Shown here in pieces: positions 54,728 to 64,000 of a stretch of DNA of 64,000 bases. Made by a program: the position numbers and the translations under genes. The stretch is taken from positions 18,095,802-18,159,801 of the forward strand of contig NC_087064.1 in assembly GCF_963678635.1 (NCBI RefSeq), read 5' to 3'. How positions within the stretch are numbered: the first letter of the stretch is position 1; each line of letters begins with the position of its first letter. This stretch comes from Symsagittifera roscoffensis. Lineage: Eukaryota; Xenacoelomorpha; Acoela; Convolutidae. A model generated the notes under the pieces. That model saw only the letters and a program-made list of their open reading frames with translations, had not been told where the DNA came from and did not search any database.

Positions 54728-56248
54728 TATCTTCATTTTTTAGCTTCTGATTTTTTCTTTCCTCAAGCTTTTTTCCTGCAATTCTTGGCCTCCCAAAGTA
54801 GGTTGCTTGGTTCATATTTTCGAGGCAAGCCATGGTTTCGTTGATGTTTATTTTTTAATTTTTTCCAAGGATTCATCAATGAAATCAGTGATAAACAATT
54901 TTTTGCAAGAGCTTTTTAATTGTATACACTCACAGGATTTCAACAAAAAATGACCGATCTTTTTCTTCATGTTTTATTTTTTCTTTTTCTTTGCAGCTAT
55001 TTAAAATACAGGATTCAATTTTTGACAACAGTTAGGTAACATTTATTGAAAAGTCTTAGCTGGGCCAAAAGATGAAAAATATTGTTTTGAAGGTTTAAAT
55101 TAGCCAGCTTACACAACTAACAAAACTAACATTACAGGTGTTCTTGCAGTGGAAACAACCTCACAAACTAAATAAGGAATAGAAGTTAAATGGCTCAAAT
55201 TAGTTTTTTGGGAATTAACAAAATTACCTGGCCCGGCCTCGCAAAATGGTCATTTCTGTTTCTATTACACAAATATTTAATACAAAAATAATCTGGACAA
55301 AATTTACAGGCAACACAACTGCTAATGAGACTTTGTGCTTAGATGGAGCGGTATTTTTCAAAATATTTGCTGGAATGGTGCTCTCGTTGACTGAATTAGA
55401 TCATCAGCGCGCAGTTATTCATAAAATTGAAGCCGTTTTCTTACGCCGGACCAACTTACTCTGTTAATTCTGTTATTTGTCATTTTAGGCAAAATAATGA
55501 GTGAGTCATATTCATCAGCTTCTCAAAAGAACTAATTTGAGCCAATTAGTTCGGATTCCTTATATTTTTGTTAAGTTGTTATAACAGCAAGGACGCCTAT
55601 AAAATTATGATAAGCTGGCTAATTTTCTCCTTCAAAACAAGGTTTTTCTATTTTTGGCCAGATTAAGCCTTTTCAAATGATTTTTTCATCTGCCTTTTGT
55701 CAAATTTCAATCGTGCATCTTGAATAGTTGCAGAGAAAACGAACAAAACATGATGAAAAATTTTGTTCATTTTCTCGTTGAAACCAAAAAGTGCAACTTC
55801 TGTCCCGTGACTATACCAATCGAGCGGAAAAATGTGAATGACTACGGTAAAAAAGTTTTGACAAAGTATGGGCTTTATAAAGTAAAGGGAGAGTAAAATA
55901 TCAAAAAAATTTTTTTTTTCAAGTCATCACCCTCGATAAAACTCCAGATCCGCATCTGCTAACACTCGACCACCCTACACAGTTTGTTGATAACTAAGTC
56001 CACCTATCCTATGTGTAAATGAGTCTGCTTCTTTTCTAGTGAAAACAGAAAGAAGGCTTAGGGTTGTTGCTAGAGTTTAAAAGATTTATTAATGAATGTA
56101 CTTTTGATACAATTTGATGAAAACGAGAGACCTTCAGTTCTAATTGTTCAAACAATAAACAAAATCAATCAGTTGAGATAAAGACATCACAACACGCTAA
56201 GCAAAAAATTCGTCAACTCGCTATTTACATAACTTTAATTTTGCTATT
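54728..56248. other. Intergenic; one unsupported open frame
   Basis: A 73-codon frame at 55246-55467 (including ANETLCLDGAVFFKIFAGMV) is open but unrecognised. The final 100 bases before 56249 would hold the promoter and 5' UTR of the signal-peptide gene. Confidence 0.35.
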
Positions 56249-56300
56249 ATGAGATATTTGATCTTCTATGTTTTTGCTATCATTGCGACCATTTCACCAG
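56249..56300 (+). CDS. Signal-peptide exon of a secreted or membrane protein
   Basis: ATG 56249 opens MRYLIFYVFAIIATISP, a short basic N-terminus and a hydrophobic core, followed at 56301 by a perfect donor GTAAGT in phase 1. This is a classic signal-peptide first exon. The only phase-compatible, coding-like exon I find downstream is 61569-61686. The join makes an Ala codon and gives ...ISPA-VASW, with Ala residues placed for signal peptidase cleavage. The intron would be 5268 bp and span the assembly gap, so further exons could be hidden there. Confidence 0.6.
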
Positions 56301-57145
56301 GTAAGTTGAATTTGGTAATAGGTTTTAGGGTATTTTCCATGGACATTGGGCCTCAAAATGCTAAGTAGTTAGAGTATAAATGTTAAAAGCAGGCGAAGAC
56401 CGGGGTTTTCTTGGATTTCACGGAGTCGACTGATTGGAATATTTACAATTATCTACGATATTACATCATTCAGCAATTTCAGATATAGTTCAGATAAAAT
56501 AATTTTTCTGTCAAACCCTTTCTGCGAAAATTGAGTCAATCTCAAAAATAGTTGAATGTTATTTTTTCCTACTAAAATGTTTTGTTGATTGATAACATAG
56601 TTGTGATATTTGCGCGAAAACTTCAAATGATCAAGGTACGAAATCGGATCTACTTTACAATCACCTTTCCATTATGCATTTCAAAAATTTCTGCAGCTAT
56701 CTTATCTTAAAATTTTGCGAAAAATTAATGTTTGGTTAGACCTTGATTTAGCCAAATTAATGTACTAAATAGTTTTGTAACCAGGAAAGGTTTAAAGAAG
56801 AATTGTTTGCTAATATTTCATGCGGAAAATGCGTAACCATATTTTAGTAACGATGTTTTTCTAAGAATCAGTTTACTTTTTTGCATTCTTGTGTTGATGG
56901 CAGGTGGTTTTTGAACTTTTTAGAATATCAAATTTAAAAAATGATTGCATCAAAACTATTTGCTACACCATGCATACAAGTTTTTAGAAAAACCAAAGTT
57001 GCTTATTTATCTGCTAGGTTGAAAGGCATATCACATGTTTTGAAAGCTAAAAAAACACTTTTTCTGATTGCGATGAGAAAAAACATGGACTTATTATAGC
57101 TTTAACTTCAATTATATGCTTGGACTTTCCAATATGAATTAGCCA

Positions 57146-58104
57146 CTCTGTAATGAATTTGCACGGGCTGAAGGGGGGAGTGATGTAATGTCTCCAACGA
57201 TTCGACCCCCTCATTACCTAAAGGGTGCCTTATTTGGATCTTTTTTGTTTCAACAAAATTGGGGGTATATCGTGCGCCAAAAAAGGAAATGTAGGCACAT
57301 TGTAATGTTTTTGGAGAGGTAGGACAATCCGTTTGGTTCCACTGTATAAGAGAGTCAGAGCTTTCAATTACTAAAAACGACGTTTCGAGATATATTTAGA
57401 AAAAAAAATCCAGTACATTTCCAGAAATGCATCTGAACACTAAATAACGAAAGCAAAAACAGAAAAGAGCAGAAAAGATTGAAAAAAAATGAAAATCATG
57501 ATAATAAAAAAAAACAATTTACAAACTTAATAACAGTTTAAGATCTGTTCTCAAAAATTTTGCATTAGTTTTTCTAGCAAGTTTTCAATCAGCCCAAAAC
57601 AAATGATAGTACCAAAGATCACCTTGCTCCTCAAATCTAGATATGCATAAAAAGGTAAATCTTACAAAGTATAACCAGAATTATGTAATTATTTTTTGAT
57701 ATTAGTTTCCAAAATTACCAGAAAAAAAGTTTTTTTTTATAAGAGACTCCGTTTGATGTGTGTGTGTGTGAGGGTAAGTGTGTGTGTGTGAGAGAGAGAG
57801 CAAAGTACACAACAAGACTGCTCGTATCAGGGAAAATAGCAGCTTCCCTTTAATGTCGCTGAAATTATTTTGCTAAAATAATTTTTGATAAGTAAATAAA
57901 AATGCCATTTGAAGAAAAGATTATACATTTTGCGTCTAGAAATTAAAAACAAATTTTTTCCCTCTGTTCAATTTGGAGAGATTTTAACTGCCGCTCATGT
58001 TTCAATAGCCCAAAACTATTTTCGTCATTTTTTCCAATTTGATTTGAAATGATCAAAGTTATCCCTAATTCAATCCCTTATATCTTTAAAACAATCATCA
58101 CAGA
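57146..58104 (+). repeat. Segmental duplication, copy 1 (~0.96 kb)
   Basis: Matches 59793-60760 at high identity, with scattered substitutions and small indels, from CTCTGTAATGAATTTGCACG to CAATCATCACAGA. It contains a TG/AG microsatellite (57756-57800), a fragment of family Z (CAAGACTGCTCGTATCAGGG near 57814, then a diverged core), and ends exactly at a hAT-type insertion. The second copy starts at the first base after the assembly gap. Confidence 0.92.
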
Positions 58105-58523
58105 CAGGGCCGGATTTAGGGGGGGGGGGGGGGGGGGGGACGCTCCCTCCTCAGGGATTCGACCCCCTGCCGACCCAAAGGGTCCCCCCTTTGTACTATT
58201 TTGAGATATCCATTTTTGGCGACGGACCCTAAAATTTTCTAAAGACGCCTTTGGCGCCAATACATACTAGTATTGAAGGGGAAGCGCACGCCGAAAAAAC
58301 GCGATTTTTTGGTCCAAAATTTTCCAAAAAGTGCCTAAGAATGCCTTTTTAGCCTGTTTTCTCAAAATTTTGCCTGCCGCGCAGAAAAATTTGAATTTGG
58401 CCAAAACGTTGTTTTGGGAGAGCTCGAAAAATCAGTTTGAACGACCTAAAAAAAAGGTCGACAAAATTTTCGAAAATTTTTTGAAAATCCGCCCCCCTCG
58501 AGAAAAGCCTAGATCCGCCCCTG
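58105..58523 (+). mobile_element. hAT-type MITE, family W copy W2, with 8 bp TSD
   Basis: Terminal inverted repeats CAGGGCCGGATTTAGG and CCTAGATCCGCCCCTG. The 8 bp direct repeats ATCACAGA at 58097-58104 and 58524-58531 flank it exactly. CAGGG-type ends with 8 bp duplications are the hAT superfamily signature. Contains a G homopolymer (about 58121-58139). Proline-rich minus-strand frames across it are not genes; no transposase. Confidence 0.9.
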
Positions 58524-58531
58524 ATCACAGA

Positions 58532-59592
58532 TGTATTTTTTAATTTGGGCTATCAATATCTTTCAGATGGTAAAAAAAAATAATCTGTCCGAGCAGAGAA
58601 ATTCCGTTACTATCTGCGAAGTTTGGAAAAAAAAACTTCCATCTGACCTCGTGATGGAAGATGGAAGCTCTTACCGAACTGGAGTTTCAAAGATAATAAT
58701 CGATGATTTTACTTATTTACTGTAAAGTCTCATTGAATTTCATTTATAATCGATCATAATCGGTTAAAATTGATTCTAATCCCAATATTTTTTACATATT
58801 TTAGATCAATATAAACAATTAAAAGAGTTACTATCAATTTTAATGGATTTTTTTAGAGGTTATGATGAAATTTGCTTTTTTCAAAATTATCTTGTTTCCT
58901 GTGTAGTTGGGTGGATACAATTTACCTTTCAAATTTTTTCCTTCCCGAAAATAAGATAGCGTGACAAACAGACGGTGTACCTTATCTGAAATTACTCTAT
59001 GAGTACAGGCCAAAGGTCATAACTCACGGGGGTTCAATGGTTGAACGGGGATATTTAATGCTTGAAGGGGAATGGTTGAATGGTGGATGACTAAACTTAA
59101 ACTCTACCACTTCTTCTGAACCCCTCCCAAATTTGCCCCCTCCCTATTTCCCCCTCCTCAGTTGAACCCCTTCCCCTCCCCTTCCAGTTTAGTGAACGTG
59201 TTGGGGGGTTAAAACATTAGGGGAGGAGGTTTAAATGGAGGGATTGGAGAAAGACATAAAGTTTACATTGAGTAGCGTCGCCCCCCGCTCAATATTAAAA
59301 AACGTGAGGAGAGCAGAGGTACACTGTAGACGGGAGGTATGTGTGTGGGGGGGGAGGGGAAGTCAGAAACAAAAACAATTTTTTGATTTTTTTGTTTCAT
59401 GTTGTTTCATATTTAGTTCTAAATTTATTTTTGATTCGTCATATTTTGCAAAAATCGTTTTTTATGGATTTCTGCTGAAAAAAATTGGTTCTAGTGGAAG
59501 AAACATGGCTTATATTGGAACGATTTATTATGAGAAAAAAAACTAAAATATTCCATTAAAAAAGATTTTGAATTTGAAAACTGGCACTGGCA
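58532..59592. other. Intronic or intergenic, includes a second skewed G/C tract
   Basis: An open piece 58567-58725 after ATATCTTTCAG (VTICEVWKKKLPSDLVMEDG) is exon-like but is in the wrong phase to follow the signal-peptide exon. 59020-59360 is purine-rich and pyrimidine-rich in blocks, with CCCCCTCCTCAGTTGAACC facing AGGGGAGGAGGTTTAAA, an inverted arrangement resembling that at 44.3 kb. Confidence 0.4.
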
Positions 59593-59792
59593 NNNNNNNN
59601 NNNNNNNNNNNNNNNNNNNNNNNNNNNNNNNNNNNNNNNNNNNNNNNNNNNNNNNNNNNNNNNNNNNNNNNNNNNNNNNNNNNNNNNNNNNNNNNNNNNN
59701 NNNNNNNNNNNNNNNNNNNNNNNNNNNNNNNNNNNNNNNNNNNNNNNNNNNNNNNNNNNNNNNNNNNNNNNNNNNNNNNNNNNNNNNNNNNN
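59593..59792. other. Assembly gap, 200 N
   Basis: Exactly 200 undetermined bases, a conventional placeholder length. The right edge coincides with the start of duplication copy 2. Frames crossing it are meaningless. Confidence 1.
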
Positions 59793-60760
59793 CTCTGTAA
59801 TGAATTTGCACGGGCTGAAGGGGGGGGGGGGGAGTGGATATAATGTCTCCAAGGATTCGACCCCCTCATTACCTAAAGGGTGCCTTATTTGGATCTTTTT
59901 GTTTCAACAAAATTGGGGGTATATCGTGCGCCGAAAAAGGAAGTGTAGGCACATTGTAATGTTTTTGGAGAGGTAGGACAATCCGTTTGGTTCCATTGTA
60001 TAAAAGAGTCAGAGCTTTCAAATACTAAAAATGACGTTTCGAGATATATTTAGAAAAAAAAAACCCAGTACATTTCCAGAAATGCATCTAAACACTAAAT
60101 AACCAAAGCAAAAAACAGAAAAGAGCAGAAAGATTGAAAAAAAAATGAAAATCATGATAATAAAAAAAAAACAAATTACAAACTTAATAACAGTTTAAGA
60201 TCTGTTCTCAAAAATGTTGCATTAGTTTTTCTAGCAAGTTTTCAATCAGCCCAAAAAAAATGATAGTACCAAAGATCACCTTGCTCCTCAAATCTAGATA
60301 TGCATAAAAATGTAAATCTTACAAAGTATAACCAGAAATATGTAATTATTTTTTGATATTCGTTTCCAAAATTTTGAGAAAAAAAGTTTTTTTTTTATAG
60401 GAGACTCCGTTTGATGTGTGTGTGTGAGGGTAAGTGTGTGTGTGTGTGAGAGAGAGAGCAAAGTACACAACAAGACTGCTCGTATCAGGGAAAATAGCAG
60501 CTTCCCTTTAATGTCGCTGAAATTATTTTGCTAAAATAATTTTTGATAAGTAAATAAAAATGCCATTTGAAGAAAAGATTATACATTTTTGCGTCTAGAA
60601 ATTAAAAACAAATTTTTTGCCTCTGTTCAATTTGGAGAGATTTTAACTGCCGCTCATGTTTCAATAGCCAAAACTATTTCATCATTTTTTCCAATTGATT
60701 TGAAATGATCAAAGTTATCCCTAATTCAATCCCTTATATCTTTAAAACAATCATCACAGA
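59793..60760 (+). repeat. Segmental duplication, copy 2
   Basis: Second copy of 57146-58104, including the microsatellite (about 60414-60460), the family Z fragment and the left target site ATCACAGA (60753-60760) of the same hAT insertion. It must therefore post-date that insertion, or be an alternative allele of the same locus placed in tandem by the assembler. Confidence 0.92.
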
Positions 60761-61406
60761 CAGGGGCGGATTTAGGGGGGCGGACGCTCCCTCCTCAGGG
60801 ATTCGACCCCCTGCCGATCCAAAGGGTCCCCCCGCTTTGATACTTTTTCAGAAATCCATTTTTGGCCGACCGACCCTAAAATTTTTCTATAGGCGCCTTG
60901 GCGCCAATATATACTAACTTTGAGGGGGAGCGCGCGCCAAAATAACGCATTTTTCCCTTTTTGGCCTGTTTTTCAAGATTTTGCCTCCGACGCAGAAATT
61001 TTGCCTAAATAGGGACAAAACAGTGCTTTGGAGAGCTCGAAAAATCAATTTGGTCGACCTAAAAAAAAAAAAGGTCGTCAAAATTTTGGAAAATCTTTTG
61101 AAAATCCCCCCCCCCCTCGAGAAAATCCTAGATCCGCCCCCTGATTTCGAGGGAAAACGCGCACCAAAATATAACGCAATTTTTCGGTCAACATTATTGA
61201 AAAAAAGGACCAAAAACGCTTTTTTGGCCTTTTTTCAAAAATTTGCCTGCAGCGCAGAAAGTTTGGTCAAAATAGGGTCTTTTTAGTGGTTTGGGAGAGC
61301 TCAGAAAATCAGTTTGGTCGATCTAAACAATGGTCGACAAAATTTTCAAATTTTCGGAAAATCCGAAAAAACCCACCCCTCTGGAGAAAATCCTAGATCC
61401 GCTCTG
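60761..61406 (+). mobile_element. hAT-type MITEs W3 and W4, joined
   Basis: W3 runs from CAGGGGCGGATTTAGG (60761) to CCTAGATCCGCCCCCTG (61143). It is followed without a target duplication by a 5'-truncated W4 (from about 61147, GAGGGAAAACGCGCACCAAA) ending GATCCGCTCTG at 61406. The expected right-hand ATCACAGA is absent after both, so the right side was lost by recombination or deletion between W copies. Confidence 0.8.
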
Positions 61407-61496
61407 GTCGGTCAGCCACAAATGACTGTGGTGAAAAATAATAAAGAGATCTTTTGGAAAAGTCTCGCAACCAAAAAAGAATGAAAAAAAGACGTA

Positions 61497-61507
61497 ACCC
61501 CCCCCCC

Positions 61508-61539
<32 letters not shown>
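61497..61539. repeat. (C)n(AC)n microsatellite
   Basis: A C homopolymer of about 13 followed by about 14 AC units, ending ACGTG 20 bases before the exon acceptor at 61558. Confidence 0.97.
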
Positions 61540-61541
<2 letters not shown>

Positions 61542-61568
61542 TTGTTATTAATTTCCAGCTATTTGCAG

Positions 61569-61686
61569 CTGTTGCCAGTTGGAGGTCGCACATAACGGAA
61601 GAGGATGACGAGGACAAGTGGGAGTCTCTCATCTTCACCATCCCCAATGCGGTGACACCTACAGGCAGATCATGTGCTCACTTCAA
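61569..61686 (+). CDS. Exon 2 of the secreted-protein candidate, GC-rich
   Basis: Three AGs in the region (61558, 61568, 61577) could be acceptors. Only 61568 (TATTTGCAG) gives the phase needed by the signal-peptide exon. The exon encodes AVASWRSHITEEDDEDKWES then LIFTIPNAVTPTGRSCAHF and ends TTCAA/GTAAGA (phase 2). Its C/G-ending codons (ATC TTC ACC ATC CCC) contrast sharply with the AT-rich surroundings, strong evidence of selection on coding. After the predicted cleavage the mature protein would begin with a basic then very acidic stretch. The family is not recognised. Further exons lie beyond 61687 and probably outside the window. Confidence 0.6.
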
Positions 61687-62213
61687 GTAAGAAAACAATG
61701 ACCATGTAGACAAAGAAGACCCCCCCCCCGCCAAATAGACAAAGTGAACAATCTCCTCCCTTAAATTAAATGGCAAATTCATGCAGTATGGACCACATGT
61801 ATTATTCTCAAATCTGATTAGCTGAAAAACTTTTTTTAAACCTCCCCCTAGCTTAATTGGTACGCAAGCAGAAGCAACAATCATGCCAAAACTTCTATTT
61901 TTGCCAATCATGCCAAATCATAAATTAATCAACTTAACGCCACACTGCGCTAAAAGTAAGTTAAAATCAATGTGCGGGTCTTTGGAAATGGTTGTAATAT
62001 GTAGGGAACTAGCATAGGGTGACTAAAACGAGGTGCTTTTTTGGTTAGGGTCCGTGTTGTGCAAGGAGTGGCAGACGCATCTTTTCTTGTAGGAATGGCG
62101 TCCCGTTAGCACCCAAATTATTGATTCTTTTTTCGGGGTTATCAAGGTCACAAAAAACCGGGTTATCACGTTTATTGTAATTTATGATAACTGAAAATAT
62201 CAACACGTCTAAG
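61687..62213. other. Intron of the secreted-protein candidate, nothing recognised
   Basis: Contains a short C run (about 61721-61729) and AT-rich sequence; no further exon could be supported. Confidence 0.4.
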
Positions 62214-62610
62214 CAGGGGCGGATCTAGGATTTTCAAAAAAACTTCGAAATATTGTCGACTTTTTTTTAGGTCGACCAAATTGATTTTTCGAGCTCTCCC
62301 AAAGCACTACAAAGACCCAGTTTTGGCCAAAATTTCTGCACCGCAGGGGCAAATTTTGGAAAAACAGGCCAAACAATTTGTTTTTAGACACTTGTTGGAA
62401 AAAGTAGACAAAAAAATTACGTTTCTTTTCGCGCGCGCTCCCCCCTAAATATTAGTAAATATTGGCGCCAAAGGTGCCTTTAGAAAAGTTTTAGGGTCCG
62501 TTACCAAAAATGGATATCTCAAAAAAGTATAAAATGGAAACCTTTGCGTCGGCAGGAGGTCGAATCTCTGAGGAAGGGGGCGTCCGCCCCCACCCCTAAA
62601 TCCACCTCTG
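62214..62610 (+). mobile_element. hAT-type MITE, family W copy W5, with 8 bp TSD
   Basis: Starts CAGGGGCGGATCTAGGATTT and ends CCTAAATCCACCTCTG. The perfect 8 bp duplication CGTCTAAG lies at 62206-62213 and 62611-62618. Internal order is as in W1 (GTCGACC, GAGCTCTCCC, GGCGCCAAAGG, GGTCGAATCTCTGAGG), opposite in orientation to W2. No ORF. Confidence 0.93.
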
Positions 62611-62789
62611 CGTCTAAGCTTAAAGTAGATTTCAAAAACCCTATAAATTACTTAATCGAAAAAATACAGCAATTGAGGTTACAACAACTGATATTTTCTT
62701 GATAAAAGCTACTTGTTTCCAGCATTGTATTTCACTGCATTTAACAATTATCTTTACGGTCAATCGTTTTTTTTTTCAATGTGATAGAC

Positions 62790-63097
62790 AGGGACGGTTT
62801 TATCGGGGGGGGGGGGGGTGCCCTTTTTCTCAGGGATTCGACCCCCTGCCGATCCAAAGGGACGGTTTTATCGGGGGGGGGGGGGGGGGGGAGCGTGCCT
62901 TCTTTCTCAGGGATTCTACCCCCTGCCGAGATATCCATAATTGGTGACGGACCCTAAAAATTTTCTAAAGGCGCCTTTGGCGCCAATATATACTTACTTT
63001 GAGGGGGAGCGCGCGCCAAAATAACGAAATTTTTTTGGTCAAAATTTTCTAAAAAGTGCCTAAAAACCCCCTTTTTGGCCTGTTTTTCAAGATTTTG
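62790..63097 (+). mobile_element. hAT-type MITE, family W copy W6, interrupted by an LTR element
   Basis: Starts CAGGGACGGTTTTATCGGGG and contains an internal duplication of about 70 bp (GGGACGGTTTTATCGGGG repeated near 62860) with two G homopolymers. It follows the family order to TTTTTCAAGATTTTG and is then replaced by the LTR at 63096. The missing right half should reappear after the LTR element, outside the window. Confidence 0.85.
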
Positions 63098-63345
63098 ATA
63101 TAGGGACCAGTTTGAGTTTATGTAAGTGCTATCAATTCTTGTAGATAGACACCAGTTTGAGTTTATGTAAGTGCTATCAATTCTTCTTTCTGTCTGGGGA
63201 CCTGCTGTCTTGACCTTGCGATCTCTAATGTCCGATGGGATCTGAAATAAAAGAGTGCAGTAAGATTTCGATTTGATGCCTAACAGTTTGCCTATAATAA
63301 AACTTATTAACAACCTTTTGAATTTCCAAACTTACGACTTTAACA
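63096..63345 (+). repeat. 5' LTR of a Ty3/gypsy-like retrotransposon, ~250 bp
   Basis: The left edge is fixed by comparison with W3: homology to family W stops at GATTTTG, and the LTR can begin with the TG at 63096-63097. The right edge ends ...TTTAACA directly before the PBS. It contains a perfect 35 bp direct repeat (63106-63140 and 63151-63185, starting ACCAGTTTGAGTTTATGTAA) and AATAAA-type signals near 63247 and 63296. The 3' LTR is not in the window, so the boundaries rest on one copy. Confidence 0.65.
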
Positions 63346-63455
63346 TGGCGCAGCCAGCAGAGAAAAAAGGAGGGGGAAAATCCATTAAATATAGTAGCAT
63401 TTTGGGAAACACGAACGCCGGAACCTCCAGTATAATGGGAGGAGTGGATAATTAA
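63345..63455 (+). CDS. Short leader ORF overlapping the PBS
   Basis: The last base of the LTR and the first two of the PBS form ATG (63345-63347), opening MAQPAEKKGGGKSIKYSSIL and ending TAA 63453-63455. The downstream gag frame is shifted by one base relative to it. Either this is the authentic gag start, broken by a small indel near 63440-63465, or gag starts at 63469 and this is a leader frame. Confidence 0.45.
   Translation: MAQPAEKKGGGKSIKYSSILGNTNAGTSSIMGGVDN
63346..63360 (+). other. Primer-binding site, tRNA-Ser-like
   Basis: TGGCGCAGCCAGCAG begins with the TGG that pairs with a tRNA CCA end, directly after the LTR's terminal CA. The sequence resembles the TGGCGCAGTCGG-type PBS of gypsy elements that use a serine tRNA; the exact tRNA is not determined. 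Confidence 0.65.
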
Positions 63456-63468
63456 ATTTCACTGGGGG

Positions 63469-64000
63469 ATGATAGCAAAATACGACATTGATCCCGATGA
63501 TTTCTATTTTGCGAGTACTCTAAATGCGGCGGCTATCGCGGCGTTGCCTGAAGAAGTCAATGGAAAAAACCGTATCGATTCGGAAAAGAAGTTAAAGTCT
63601 AACTTGTATCTTTGTATCGGAGATGAGGCGCAACGCATATTCAAAGCACGGAAACCGACGGTTGACATTAAAACGGAACGGTACCCACGGGTCCTGGATG
63701 AGATGCAAAATGTTTTCCAACGTGAGAGGAATGTAACTCATGAGCGGAGACTGTTCTACGGACGAAAACAACGTGAGAACGAAACTTTCGAAAAATTTCA
63801 TGAGGAACTAAGTGCCCTAGCAGGAAGATGCGATTTTGCAAACGCGGCCGAAAACGTTCGTGATATTTTCATTATGAATATGCGGGAATCGGACTGCCAA
63901 CGAGAATTGTCACGATCAACTAAGTTACCGGAGGAAGTGTACCGGATCGCCTTATCATATGAACGTGGTGAGCGCGCATACAAATCATATACGGGAAAAC
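63469..64000 (+). CDS. gag of an LTR retrotransposon, runs off the window
   Basis: The frame is open from ATG 63469 to the last base (177 codons) with no stop. It starts MIAKYDIDPDDFYFASTLNA; the open frame extends some codons upstream of this Met. The middle has the retrotransposon capsid pattern: R.LFYGRKQRENETFEKFHE, LSALAGRCDF, RDIFIMNMRES, CQRELS, then A..YERGE. Gag forms the particle that packages element RNA. An uninterrupted frame, unlike every other element here, suggests a young insertion. Confidence 0.75.
   Translation, partial: MIAKYDIDPDDFYFASTLNAAAIAALPEEVNGKNRIDSEKKLKSNLYLCIGDEAQRIFKARKPTVDIKTERYPRVLDEMQNVFQRERNVTHERRLFYGRKQRENETFEKFHEELSALAGRCDFANAAENVRDIFIMNMRESDCQRELSRSTKLPEEVYRIALSYERGERAYKSYTGK

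Noticed and set aside
58078-58260. Pro-rich frames on the minus strand (also at 60914-61213, 62209-62391, 62741-62938)
   Set aside because: All lie within hAT-type MITE copies and translate their G/C homopolymers and TIRs; no conserved protein.
58567-58725. Exon-like frame VTICEVWKKKLPSDL as exon 2 of the signal-peptide gene
   Set aside because: Phase 1 joining from 56300 gives a stop within five codons; only phase 0 would keep it open. It could belong to something else.
59491-59869. Four open frames made mostly of X
   Set aside because: They cross the 200 N assembly gap.
1-64000. CRISPR arrays, bacterial operons, ribosome binding sites
   Set aside because: The window is eukaryotic: spliced genes, LINEs, LTR elements and hAT MITEs; none of the prokaryotic features is present.

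Overview
This is an AT-rich stretch of an invertebrate animal nuclear genome. Three things point that way: GT-AG introns that join phase-compatible exons, two recognisable bilaterian-type genes (a STARD3-like cholesterol-transfer protein and a ONECUT homeobox factor), and a heavy load of decayed LINE, Ty3/gypsy LTR and hAT-type elements. Nothing in the sequence fixes the phylum. One 200-base assembly gap lies at 59593-59792.

Layout. 0-0.85 kb holds three tandem ~310-340 bp repeats. 1.8-15.1 kb is a LINE graveyard. It has a + strand element with PHD finger, reverse transcriptase and a Cys/His-rich C-terminus (copy 1, 1.8-5.5 kb). Tail-to-tail with it lies a - strand relative that also has an SGNH esterase ORF (9.3-5.5 kb). 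Beyond that are a recently duplicated ~1.4 kb block with internally deleted RT remnants (9.4-10.8 and 12.8-14.2 kb), a 5'-truncated second copy (11.1-12.8 kb) and a third, more diverged 3' end (14.2-14.6 kb). 15.9-19.5 kb is a ~740 bp repeat present three times, with a TA microsatellite and a 1.2 kb insertion. 20.6-22.1 kb is an old ~800 bp tandem duplication. 22.9-23.8 kb has unrecognised coding-like exons. 23.8-24.1 kb is an exact 3 x 103 bp tandem array. 24.15-27.7 kb is a Ty3/gypsy remnant with pol, an unusual ~2.5 kb post-pol region, a polypurine tract and a 3' LTR start.

28.98-35.55 kb (- strand) is a STARD3 gene: a MENTAL-domain exon and a START-domain exon joined across a 5.0 kb intron full of repeats. 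35.5-45.5 kb is mostly non-coding, with copies of a ~540 bp CpG-core repeat (family Z), a long foldback palindrome at 43.15-43.52 kb and a purine-skewed G-rich tract. 45.5-46.8 kb (- strand) is a compact ONECUT gene with a 429 bp intron. 49.9-52.9 kb is a second degenerate Ty3/gypsy pol. 54.3-54.7 kb has an unrecognised two-exon candidate. 56.25-61.69 kb (+ strand) appears to be the start of a secreted-protein gene, with a signal-peptide exon and a GC-rich second exon. Its large intron contains a segmental duplication that abuts the assembly gap. hAT-type MITEs (family W) cluster at 58-63 kb, two with perfect 8 bp target duplications. A new LTR element (250 bp LTR, PBS, gag) begins inside one of them at 63.1 kb and runs off the window.

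The host genes look independent of each other. The dominant story is layered transposon insertion, whose order can be read from the nesting.
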